Under the pieces are notes generated by a model that made no database searches, was not told where the DNA came from, and saw nothing but the letters and a program-made list of their open reading frames with translations. Below, piece by piece: positions 1 to 7,400 of a DNA stretch of 12,651 nucleotides; within the stretch, counting starts at the first letter, position 1, and every line of letters begins with the position of its first letter. Origin of the DNA: Sphingomonas sanxanigenens (GTDB taxonomy: Bacteria > Pseudomonadota > Alphaproteobacteria > Sphingomonadales > Sphingomonadaceae); assembly GCA_003240855.1 (NCBI GenBank), contig QFNN01000088.1, positions 1 through 12,651 of the forward strand, read 5' to 3'. A program made the position numbers and the translations under genes.

Positions 1-427
1 GCCAGCTCTTCGGGTAAGCGCTGCGGGCGGCCTGGAACAAGCACACCATTCTCTTATTCTTTCTATCGAAGGACAATCTGGACACATGACCTAACATGTT
101 GAGCCGATTGAAATTTTCAACAAGGCTGATTTCTGCCGCATCGTTCCGATTGCTCAGCAGCTTCACCGTCACCGGGTAATCGGCCGGCAGCTTGCCCTCA
201 TCGATCAGTGCCTTGAGCTGCGTGAGACGGCGACCGCCGGCGGTGATCTGATATTCGCCCTTCTTGCGCGCCACCGGCAGGCCAATGAGGTTCTGGATGA
301 TGCCGCGTGCGAGGATGCTGGCCTTGAGTTCGCTATCGGCCACGGGGTCAGTCCGCTTGCGGACATTGGAAGGAGCGATCGAGAGCTTGGAAGCGGGAAC
401 CTGAATGTCGGGCAGTGCCTGGGACAT
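1..427 (-). CDS. ParB-like nuclease-domain protein, partial and probably interrupted
   Basis: ATG at 427 follows a good ribosome binding site (AGGAGA, 6 nt spacing), and the frame stays open to the window edge (142 codons). Residues 1-111 read as an N-terminal ParB/Srx-like domain: PSNVRK at 19-24, a conserved helix ending GIIQNLIGLPV at 42-52, the TAGGRRL nucleotide-binding loop at 62-68 and EISLVENFNRL at 99-109. ParB-family proteins bind centromere-like DNA; accessory-element copies often sit next to a toprim primase, as here (32 nt downstream of it, same strand, probably one operon). After residue 111 (position 95) the expected continuation, which in relatives reads roughly NPADE and then an HTH, is replaced by an unrelated basic sequence. 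I infer an insertion or rearrangement at about position 94, so the protein is probably broken. Its role in partition versus regulation cannot be decided from this fragment. Confidence 0.75.
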   Translation of the reverse strand, partial: MSQALPDIQVPASKLSIAPSNVRKRTDPVADSELKASILARGIIQNLIGLPVARKKGEYQITAGGRRLTQLKALIDEGKLPADYPVTVKLLSNRNDAAEISLVENFNRLNMLGHVSRLSFDRKNKRMVCLFQAARSAYPKSW

Positions 428-459
428 GAGCTTTCTCCTGTTCGCGGGCGCCCTGACCA

Positions 460-1347
460 TCAGGCCGCATTCCGCTCCCATCCCAACCTCACTTTCCCTC
501 CTGCCCGCAGCATGTCGTTCCAGTCGTTGAATGGCGCTGCCGGCCAAAGGACAATGATCTCGCGTTCCGGAAGTGCGTAGCTCTGCAAAGCTTTGGTTAC
601 GGCCCGCCTGCCCGCATCGTCGTTATCGGCGAGGAGGATCAGGCGCTTGATGCGGCACGGTATCTCGATCCGATCGAATCGCTCGGCGCCAAGGCTCGCC
701 CAAACCGGGATGGAGAGAAGCAAGGACGCGGATAGGGCATTTTCCACGCCTTCTGCCAGACCCAGCGTATCCATCGGTTCGAACAACTGCACGGCATCTC
801 GATATAGCGGACCGAGCGCGCGCTTTGTCCGGCTGAGCAAAGCCGGCCGACCATTGGGCTGCAGAAATATCCGTTGGACAGCTGCCAGTCGGCGCGGTTG
901 CCCGACAGCGACAAGCAATGCGGGCAACCGTCGAACCGCTCGACCTCGACCTAAGGGTGTGGCCGGGTGGTAGCGCATGAGATCATGGATCGCCGGAATT
1001 GACCGCTTGCGCAGATAGCGCTCCGCCGGAGTGCCGCTGACAGGTCGTCCTTCGCGCCAGAGACGAGCGGCATATCGCCGCATGTCGGTGGCAGGCTGGA
1101 GGCGCTCGAACTTTCGGCTCTCCCCACCTGGCACATCGAGCTTTTCGCGCCTGAGTGCGGCCAGAATTTCGGTAATTGTGCAGCCGGCAAAACATTTGAA
1201 CAGGAGGCCGGTCCGACCGCACCGTACGGACAGGCTCGGCGTGCGATCCTCGTGAGCCGGGCATTGGCACATGCCCCACCCGTTGGACCAGACGCCCCCG
1301 AGTCGCCGGACAATGTGCTCTCCGGCTGCAGCCATGTCAGCGCTCAT
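460..1347 (-). CDS. CHC2-like zinc finger and toprim primase-like protein
   Basis: This 295-aa protein combines an N-terminal zinc-binding module with a toprim domain, as in plasmid/ICE primase-like proteins that make or handle primers. The zinc module is CPAHEDRTPSLSV (C29, H32) plus FKCFAGC (C52, C56), with C27 nearby. The toprim core shows the acidic loop LAEGVENALSAS (E199) and LILLADNDDAGR (D241, D243), the metal-binding Asp pair. There is no helicase domain, so it resembles the stand-alone toprim proteins of mobile elements rather than DnaG (about 600 aa). The start at 1347 has GGAG about 7 nt upstream. It lies just upstream of the ParB-like gene on the same strand. The domain reading is firm; activity on the element's replication or transfer is inference. 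Confidence 0.88.
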   Translation of the reverse strand: MSADMAAAGEHIVRRLGGVWSNGWGMCQCPAHEDRTPSLSVRCGRTGLLFKCFAGCTITEILAALRREKLDVPGGESRKFERLQPATDMRRYAARLWREGRPVSGTPAERYLRKRSIPAIHDLMRYHPATPLGRGRAVRRLPALLVAVGQPRRLAAVQRIFLQPNGRPALLSRTKRALGPLYRDAVQLFEPMDTLGLAEGVENALSASLLLSIPVWASLGAERFDRIEIPCRIKRLILLADNDDAGRRAVTKALQSYALPEREIIVLWPAAPFNDWNDMLRAGGKVRLGWERNAA

Positions 1348-1725
1348 GGCAAACTCCGCGAGTCAGATGCCATAATGCTCGCATCAGCGGGATTGCGATG
1401 CCGAGGAATGCGCCAACCGCAGGGGCGTGATCGCTTTAAACTTACAACATGCTTTCGCCCGAGCCAGTGCTCCTGCGAGAGGATGGTTTCGAGACAACTC
1501 GACAGACCAGCGGCCAAAGGGCTGCACATGGGGGAAATCCTGAGGTTAAAAGAAGCCGACCTCTCCCCTCTTCCTTTTCTCCTGTTCGTTCCCAGACGGT
1601 ACGCCAATGGCTCTATGCCATTCGATATAAGAGCGTTGCTTTTGCGTGTCAGTTTGATGACACTCATAGCTTATCGAAACGGATCGGCCACCTCGCCTGG
1701 CTCTCCCGGCTATGGTCGCCGACGC
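1348..1725. other. Divergent intergenic region, no gene supported
   Basis: About 380 bp separate the minus-strand primase start from the plus-strand LuxR-type gene. The plus-strand frame of the LuxR gene is open through it, but the translation lacks any recognisable domain and runs antisense into the primase gene, so I treat it as non-coding. It is relatively AT-rich around 1610-1680 and holds the inverted repeat listed separately. It presumably carries promoters for both directions; no convincing -35/-10 pair could be fixed. Confidence 0.5.
1646..1663. promoter_or_regulatory. Inverted repeat GTGTCA-N6-TGACAC, possible operator
   Basis: Perfect 6-bp arms, GTGTCA at 1646-1651 and TGACAC at 1658-1663, separated by 6 nt. 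It lies about 60-80 bp upstream of the LuxR-type HTH gene start, inside a locally AT-rich stretch. The geometry suits a dimeric HTH regulator, possibly autoregulation by the LuxR-like protein; that is inference. Confidence 0.35.
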
Positions 1726-2328
1726 ATGCAAGGGTCGGGTCGCACCGTGACAAGCAACATTTTGCCTCCCGAGCTGGAGAAATATCGCGCCGCCGTCGAG
1801 TCGCTGAGCGATCGTCAGCGTGAATGTCTAGCGCTTGTTGCGCGAGGGATGATTTCCAAGCGAATCGGACCCAAGCTAGGCATCATGCCCGGCACGGTCG
1901 ACAAACATGTTGATAAAGCTCGGGTTGCGCTGAATGGGATGAGTCGCGCTGATGCAGCGCAGATCGTGCTGGCCTTCGAAACCGGCCGCGAAATTCAATT
2001 TGTCGATACCTATTTTTTACCACCCCCCGAATCGCTGGTAATTTCCTCCAAGGTCGAGAGAGCGGCAACTATCCCTGCTGATCACGAAGCGGATGGGCAT
2101 CCGGATGATGATGGGCAGCTTGTTGAGGAACAGGGAAGCTATTCGCTCGAACGCCTCACAACCTCCCTCGTCGACTGGGTCCCGCTCCGCTCAGGCAGGA
2201 GACCGAGTAATGACCTGAACCAATCAAAAGCCATCGTTACCGTAGCGGCATTGGGCGCCTTGGGGCTCCTGCTTGCCGGCTCGGCCATATCGCTTCTTAC
2301 GGTCATGGACAGTTTCGCCCACCCGTAA
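1726..2328 (+). CDS. LuxR-type HTH protein with C-terminal membrane anchor
   Basis: A 200-aa protein. Residues about 27-85 form a LuxR/GerE helix-turn-helix: SLSDRQRECLALVARGM, then ISKRIGPKLGI and TVDKHVDKARVAL, the usual recognition-helix pattern. There is no receiver or ligand-binding domain. A polar linker (about 86-167) leads to one hydrophobic segment at about 169-193 with only a short tail, so the protein looks tail-anchored with the HTH in the cytoplasm. The frame is open much further upstream but would run antisense into the primase gene; I chose ATG 1726, with GTG 1747 (protein beginning VTSNILPPELEKYR) an equally good alternative. No strong ribosome binding site separates them. It heads a same-strand run ending with a RadC and a winged-helix gene. 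DNA binding is likely; target genes and signal are unknown. Confidence 0.78.
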   Translation: MQGSGRTVTSNILPPELEKYRAAVESLSDRQRECLALVARGMISKRIGPKLGIMPGTVDKHVDKARVALNGMSRADAAQIVLAFETGREIQFVDTYFLPPPESLVISSKVERAATIPADHEADGHPDDDGQLVEEQGSYSLERLTTSLVDWVPLRSGRRPSNDLNQSKAIVTVAALGALGLLLAGSAISLLTVMDSFAHP

Positions 2329-2360
2329 GGCACCATCCGACAATCAATTTCATGAACCAT

Positions 2361-2377
2361 GCATTCCTGTGGAATGC
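2361..2377 (+). promoter_or_regulatory. Perfect hairpin abutting the ribosome binding site
   Basis: GCATTCC-TGT-GGAATGC is a 7-bp perfect stem with a 3-nt loop. It is followed at once by GGGAGGAG, the ribosome binding site of the gene at 2391. It could be an mRNA element that stabilises the 5' end or modulates initiation, or a protein-binding palindrome. It has no U-run, so it is not an intrinsic terminator for the LuxR gene that ends 32 nt earlier. Confidence 0.45.
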
Positions 2378-2390
2378 GGGAGGAGACATC

Positions 2391-2741
2391 ATGCCCAGAC
2401 AACGTCAGATTATCGCCCATTCGATCGCGCAGCGGATGCACGCTGCGGAGGAAGCTATCGACCTTGCGGCGGCTCGCATCGCCGAACTCAATGCCGCCCT
2501 TCCCCTCGCCCGTCTCGAAGGGCGCCTGGACGCAGCGATCGGGCAGGACGCATTCCAGTCCTCCGCCTCGGCCATCATGCTGGTTGCCAAGACGCGGGCA
2601 GAGCTCGTCGCGACCCATGACCAGCTCAAGCGCGTGAGTGACGACATCGGTCTTGGCGAGCAGGCCTATGGCGATGTCTTCAAGGTCGCAACTGGCCAAA
2701 GCCAGCAGCCGGCGGTACCGAACCATCTCCGCGCCGCCTGA
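2391..2741 (+). CDS. Small helical protein of unknown function
   Basis: A 116-aa product starting at ATG 2391 behind a strong ribosome binding site (GGGAGGAG, 5 nt spacing). An upstream in-frame ATG at 2352 lies before the hairpin and lacks such a site. The sequence is rich in Ala, Leu, Glu, Gln and Arg and is predicted helical almost throughout; residues about 10-45 (AQRMHAAEEAIDLAAARIAE) and 65-85 could form coiled coils. There is no signal peptide, membrane segment, cysteine pair or catalytic motif. It sits between the membrane-anchored LuxR-type gene and a small membrane protein gene on the same strand. I do not recognise the family; a structural or adaptor role is only a guess. Confidence 0.72.
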   Translation: MPRQRQIIAHSIAQRMHAAEEAIDLAAARIAELNAALPLARLEGRLDAAIGQDAFQSSASAIMLVAKTRAELVATHDQLKRVSDDIGLGEQAYGDVFKVATGQSQQPAVPNHLRAA

Positions 2742-2750
2742 GCGACGATC

Positions 2751-2764
2751 GTCAAGCGCTTGAC
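2751..2764. promoter_or_regulatory. 14-bp perfect palindrome
   Basis: GTCAAGCGCTTGAC reads the same on both strands and lies in the 53-nt gap before the membrane protein gene, 30 nt upstream of its ATG. It is long for a chance palindrome in so short a gap and is a plausible dimeric operator. A second short repeat, ACTTC-N6-GAAGT, follows it at about 2775-2790. Confidence 0.4.
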
Positions 2765-2794
2765 TGGGAACGACACTTCCGTTTCGAAGTCGAT

Positions 2795-3235
2795 ATGACC
2801 AGACAAATGATGTTCGTCGGACTTTTGGTCGTGAGCTCGATTTATGGGTTCGCAAAGGGTGGCCGGCCCGAGCAGATCGGGGCGGCAACCTTTGTGAGCG
2901 GCGTCATCGCCAGCATTGCGCTCGCCCATCCCATTGCCTTCCGGTTCCAGGGTGTCGAGCACGGCATGCTCTTTGTCGACACGGCCATGCTGGGTATTTT
3001 CTTATGGCTTTCTTTCAAAAGCACGCGATTTTGCCCGCTTTGGGTTTCGGGAATGCTGGTAGCCGAACTTTCGATCCACATCATGCGCGTGGCTGTGCCG
3101 GCTGTGGTGCCAAAAGCCTATATGGATGCCGTGGCGCTCTGGAGCTGGATTGCCCAGATCATTCTGATTGCCGCGACCTGGCGACACCAGCAACGGCTGG
3201 CCCGGCTGGGTGTCGACAAATCCTGGAAGACCTGA
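2795..3235 (+). CDS. Small multi-pass inner-membrane protein
   Basis: A 146-aa hydrophobic protein with four to five likely transmembrane helices: about residues 5-21, 28-49, 56-76, 80-105 and 109-128, followed by a basic cytoplasmic tail (RHQQRLARLG). It has no recognised catalytic motif. The ATG at 2795 has no clear Shine-Dalgarno; ATG 2810 is an alternative. Its stop codon TGA (3233-3235) overlaps, as CTGA, the most plausible non-ATG start of the following RadC gene, and RadC homology continues upstream of that point in the other frame. It is unrelated to any family I can name. Its place beside a membrane-anchored HTH protein suggests a membrane-linked function, which is inference. Confidence 0.72.
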   Translation: MTRQMMFVGLLVVSSIYGFAKGGRPEQIGAATFVSGVIASIALAHPIAFRFQGVEHGMLFVDTAMLGIFLWLSFKSTRFCPLWVSGMLVAELSIHIMRVAVPAVVPKAYMDAVALWSWIAQIILIAATWRHQQRLARLGVDKSWKT

Positions 3236-3804
3236 TCGGTCTGGGAGCGCCCGATCGCGCGAGAGAATTGTCTGACCGGCTTCTCGAACGATTTGGGTCC
3301 TTTCCCGAGGCCCTCAACGCTACGGAGGGGGAGCGCGTCAAAGCTGTTGGTGGCGATGATCTGGAGGGGCTGTTTTCATCGGTTCGAACGGCTATCCACC
3401 ACGTCCTGCGAGATCGCCTTCCACGTGGAGCCGTGCTGGCCGATGAGCCCGCCGTCCTTGATTATCTGAGAGGCGCGATGGCGTTTGCCCCGCAAGAGCA
3501 GCTTCGGGTACTCTATCTCAACGCAGGCAATGAGCTTCTATGCGACGAGGTAGCCAGCATCGGCTCCGTTTCCGCTGTCCATATTTACCCGCGCGAAGTG
3601 CTCAAGCGCTGTCTTGAGCTCGGCGCGACCGCCATCATCGTTGCGCATAATCATCCATCTGGTCGTCTTGTAGCCTCCCGGAGTGACAGGATCATGACCC
3701 GCAAGCTCGTCGAGGCCGCCACAGCGCTGGGTGTCGCGGTGCACGATCATATTCTTATCGCCCGGGAGGGCAGCCTGAGCTTTCGTAGAAAAGGATTTTT
3801 GTAG
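3232..3804 (+). CDS. radC: RadC family JAB/MPN-domain protein
   Basis: The C-terminal two thirds are a clear RadC-type JAB/MPN domain. It carries a complete JAMM motif: H139-N-H141-P-S-G, S149 and D152 (H-x-H-x7-S-x2-D), preceded by YPREVLKRCLELGATAIIVA. The N-terminal part (GAPDRARELSDRLLERFGSF) is a shortened version of the helical domain before RadC. RadC proteins were once thought to act in recombination repair; their true role is unresolved, and short versions are common in mobile DNA. The start is unclear. The first in-frame ATG (3004) would place 76 codons in the out-of-frame shadow of the membrane protein gene. I chose CTG 3232, which overlaps the upstream stop as CTGA behind GGAAGA at 3225-3230; CTG 3223 and TTG 3268 are alternatives. 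Identity is firm, start is not. Confidence 0.8.
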   Translation: MIGLGAPDRARELSDRLLERFGSFPEALNATEGERVKAVGGDDLEGLFSSVRTAIHHVLRDRLPRGAVLADEPAVLDYLRGAMAFAPQEQLRVLYLNAGNELLCDEVASIGSVSAVHIYPREVLKRCLELGATAIIVAHNHPSGRLVASRSDRIMTRKLVEAATALGVAVHDHILIAREGSLSFRRKGFL

Positions 3805-3868
3805 GCAGGCGCCGCAGCGATCGGCCCGGCCGAGCACGCGCAGCGCCCTTAGCAAAGGGAGAAAGACA

Positions 3869-4291
3869 ATGCCGTATCAAGTCGTTGCTCGCATGGATGC
3901 CTGTCGCAAGCTGGTGACGATGCGTAAAGCTCTTGGTGACACGCTGGGCTATCGCTATTGCGCCAGTCCCGTCTGGGACATGCTTCTGGAACTCTATATT
4001 GCCGAGAGGGAGGAGAGGGTCGTCTATCTCTGGTCGCTCTGCAGTTTCGCAAATGTCCCGTTCCCCACAGCATGTCGCAAGGTGTACGAAATGGAGAAGA
4101 TCGGTCTGGTCCTTTGCAACGCGACCGATCGGGACCGACGCGGAATTAAGGTTAGCCTGACCGAGAAGGGGCAAGGGGTCGTCGAGTCGCTTCTGGACCG
4201 GCTCGCCGAGATTTACCAAACCAACACGGGAATGCGCGCCGACATTCCCGCGCTTGTCAGCGCGGACAAGCGCACCAGAAACGCCAACTGA
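3869..4291 (+). CDS. MarR-like winged-helix regulator
   Basis: A 140-aa protein behind a good ribosome binding site (AAGGGAGAAAGACA before the ATG). Residues about 33-115 resemble a MarR-type winged helix: a first helix (PVWDMLLELYIAE), a recognition region (VPFPTACRKVYEMEKIGLV) and a beta wing ending in DRDRRGIKVSLTEKG, which is the classic MarR wing signature, then a helix that would complete a dimer interface. It is 64 nt downstream of radC on the same strand, probably the last gene of the run, and convergent with dnaE2. DNA binding is likely; ligand and targets are not visible. It could instead be a more distant winged-helix protein outside MarR proper. Confidence 0.78.
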   Translation: MPYQVVARMDACRKLVTMRKALGDTLGYRYCASPVWDMLLELYIAEREERVVYLWSLCSFANVPFPTACRKVYEMEKIGLVLCNATDRDRRGIKVSLTEKGQGVVESLLDRLAEIYQTNTGMRADIPALVSADKRTRNAN

Positions 4292-4326
4292 TTATGTGCA
4301 GGTGACGGTCGCGCCCGCCCGTTGGC

Positions 4327-4356
4327 ATCTGGCTTGAGAGTCCACTTCGGCCAGAT
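4327..4356. terminator. Inverted repeat between convergent genes, possible weak terminator
   Basis: ATCTGGC (4327-4333) and GCCAGAT (4350-4356) form a perfect 7-bp stem with a 16-nt loop in the 113-nt gap between the MarR-like gene and the end of dnaE2. No U-run follows on either strand, so a rho-independent terminator is doubtful. Confidence 0.25.
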
Positions 4357-4404
4357 CCACCGAATTCCAAGAGGCAGCCGCAAGCCCTCCACGCAATGAT
4401 CTGT

Positions 4405-7400
4405 TCAGTGAAAATTGCGCGATTGAAGCCGCAAACAAGGTGCATCATCTCTCGCTGCCCGCTTCGACAAGTCTGCTTCACCATCGCTGGCGGCGCAAGT
4501 GGCGGCAGACAGCTTGGCTTCACCGATCGATCTGAGAAGAGGGGTATAGTCGATCACGCGATCTATGATGATGTGCGTGACAATCCCCTCGCGCTGCAAC
4601 CGCCCACGCAACCCGACCATTGCTGATGCCAAGACCGTCCGCCGCTGCGCCTCAAACCGGTCCGGCCACAATATGCCATTCGCGATCCCGGTTTCATCTT
4701 CGATCGTGATGAACAGAACACCTTTAGCCGACCCCGGCTTCTGCCGCACAAGGATGACCCCCGCCACCTCGACATGCTGCCCGTCCTTCACCTGATCGAG
4801 TTCGGCTGCAGACTTGACCCCGCGCCGTCGCAAATCCTCGCGCAGAAACGCAAGCGGATGCGCCCGAAGCGAAAGCTGAATGGTCCGATAATCTTCGACC
4901 ACCTCCCTTCCCTCGCTGAGCGGCTCCAGCGTCACCATGGGCTCGTCCCCTTCCGGACCGAACCGCCCTTCCCGCGCGTCGGCAGCCGCAAAGAGTGGCA
5001 GGGGTTTGTCGCCCAGCCCCTTCACGCGCCAAAGCGCCTGCCTTCGATCATGGGCAAGGGCGTGGAATGCATCCGCATCCGCCAGCCGCTCGATGGCGGC
5101 CGGCGGCACCCCTGCCCGTCGCCAAACGCCTTCGACGCTATCGAAGGGCGCGTCCCCTCGCGCCGACACGATCATGGCGCCGTGCAGGTTGGAAAGCCCA
5201 CGTGCCATACGCAGCCCCAGCCGGACGGCGAGGTATCGCCCGCGTGTTGGCTCCAGCGTGCAATCCCAACGGCTGCGGTTGATGCAGGGCGGCCGCACCT
5301 CCACGCCATGGGCACGGGCGTCCCGCACGATCTGCGCAGGCGCGTAAAAGCCCATGGGCTGCGCGTTCAACAGAGCCGCGCAGAAGATATCGGGATGGTG
5401 GCACTTCATCCAGCTCGACGCATAGGCGATCTTGGCAAAGCTCGCCGCATGGCTTTCGGGAAAGCCATAGGACCCGAAGCCCTCAATCTGCTTGAAGGTG
5501 CGCTCGGCAAAGTCGCGCGGATAGCCGCGCCCCACCATGCCCTCGACCAGCTTGTCGTAAAAATGGCTGACGCCGCCGGTAAACTTGAACGTCGCCATAG
5601 CGCGGCGCAGCTGGTCGGCCTCAGCGGCCGTGAACCCGGCACCGACAATGGCCACCTTCATCGCCTGCTCCTGGAACAGCGGCACACCCAGCGTCTTCTG
5701 CAGCACGGCGCGCAACTCCTCGCGCGGATATTCCGGCTTCTCCTTGCCCTCGCGCCGCCGCAGATAGGGGTGCACCATGTCGCCCTGGATCGGCCCGGGC
5801 CGAACGATCGCCACCTCGATCACAAGATCGTAGAATTTCTCCGGCTTGATCCGCGGCAGCATTGACATCTGCGCACGGCTCTCGATCTGGAAGACTCCGA
5901 GCGTGTCCGCGCGCTGGATCATGGCATAAACGGCCGGATCATCTCGCTGGAGTGTTGGCGACGCCATGGTCATGGCGACGCCGCGATGCTCCGCCAGCAG
6001 CGCAAAGGCCCGGCGCATACAGCCCAGCATGCCCAGACCCAAAATATCGACCTTCATGAACTTCAGCGCATCGATGTCATCTTTATCCCACTCGATGACC
6101 TGCCGGTCCTCCATGGCTGCAGGTTCGATCGGCACTAGCTCATCCAGCCGGTCCGAGGTCAGGACAAAGCCGCCAGGATGCTGCGAGAGGTGGCGCGGTG
6201 TGCCGATCAGTTCACGCGACAGCTCCAGCGTCAGGGCAAGACGCGGATCGCTGGTGTCGAGATTGAGTTCGCTTGCCTGATCGTCGCGCACGCCTTCGAG
6301 CGACCATCCCCACACGAGCCCCGCGAGCGCCCCGGTCATGTCCTCGGGCAAACCCAGCGCCTTGCCGACCTCGCGCACCGCGCCGCGGGCGCGATAGCGC
6401 GTTACCACCGCCGTCAGAGCGGCGCGGGTGCGGCCATAGGTCTCATAGATCCACTGGATGATCTCCTCCCGCCGCTCATGTTCGAAATCGACGTCGATGT
6501 CGGGCGGTTCCTTGCGCTCGCCCGACACGAACCGTTCGAAAAGCAATTCATGCTTGATGGGATCGATCGAGGTGATGCCCAGCACGAAGCAGACGCAGCT
6601 GTTCGCCGCCGATCCCCGCCCCTGGCAGAGAATGCCCCGCCTTCGCGCTTCAGCGACGATGCTGTTCACGGTCAGAAAATAGGGGGCATAGCTCAACTTT
6701 TCGATCAGCCCGAGCTCATGGGCAAGCTGATCGGCATAGGCTTTGGGCACGCCATCGGGAAACATGCGGGCCGATGCCGCCCCCGTCAGCCGCTCCAGCA
6801 ATTGCTGCGGCGTTTCGCCCGGACTTGCTTCCTGCGGATATTGATAGCGAAGCTGATCGAGGTCGAAGGTGCAGGCATGCGCGATGTCGGCCGTTGCTGC
6901 CAGCGCATCGGGATAGGCGGCAAAGCGCCGGGCCATTTCCGCGCCGGACTTGAGCTGCCGATCGGCATAGCGCTCGCGCTTGAACCCCAGCGCATCGACG
7001 GTGCAATGGTGACGGATCGCGGTCACAACATCCTGCAACAGCTCGCGATCATTGCTGTGATAGAGGATGTCACCCAGCACCACCGATCGCACATGATGCG
7101 ATCGCGCCTGCGCATTGAGACCATGAATCCGGATCGCATCGTCCGGCCTTCGGCGCAGCGACAGCCCAAGATAGGCGCGATCGCCAAATGTAAGGTTTAA
7201 ACGGCAGAGCGCTCGTGCATTGGCGTCGTCGGGCAGATCGGGAACAAGGATGGCGATCAACCCCTCGTGCCATTGTTCGACATCCTCCCAATGCAGCTCG
7301 CAGGCCCCCTTCCCTGCTCGCGCCTTGCCAACGGACAGCAGGCGGGTCAGCCGCGACCAGGCGGCCTTGTCGGTTGGATAGACCAGCAGGCTGGTGCCAC

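Noticed and set aside
1252..1725. N-terminal extension of the LuxR-type frame back to 1252
   Set aside because: It runs antisense through the primase gene and has no domain; the HTH family is short and starts near 1726-1747.
3004..3231. ATG 3004 as the radC start
   Set aside because: The 76 extra codons are the out-of-frame shadow of the membrane protein, Cys/Gly-rich and unlike RadC, with no ribosome binding site.
4774..5865. Long plus-strand open frame (363 codons) inside dnaE2
   Set aside because: It is antisense to a clear polymerase gene and its translation is His/Arg/Pro-rich with no domain, typical of high-GC antisense frames.
6178..7200. Plus-strand 340-codon frame opposite dnaE2
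   Set aside because: Antisense shadow of the PHP/palm region; no recognisable motif or ribosome binding site.
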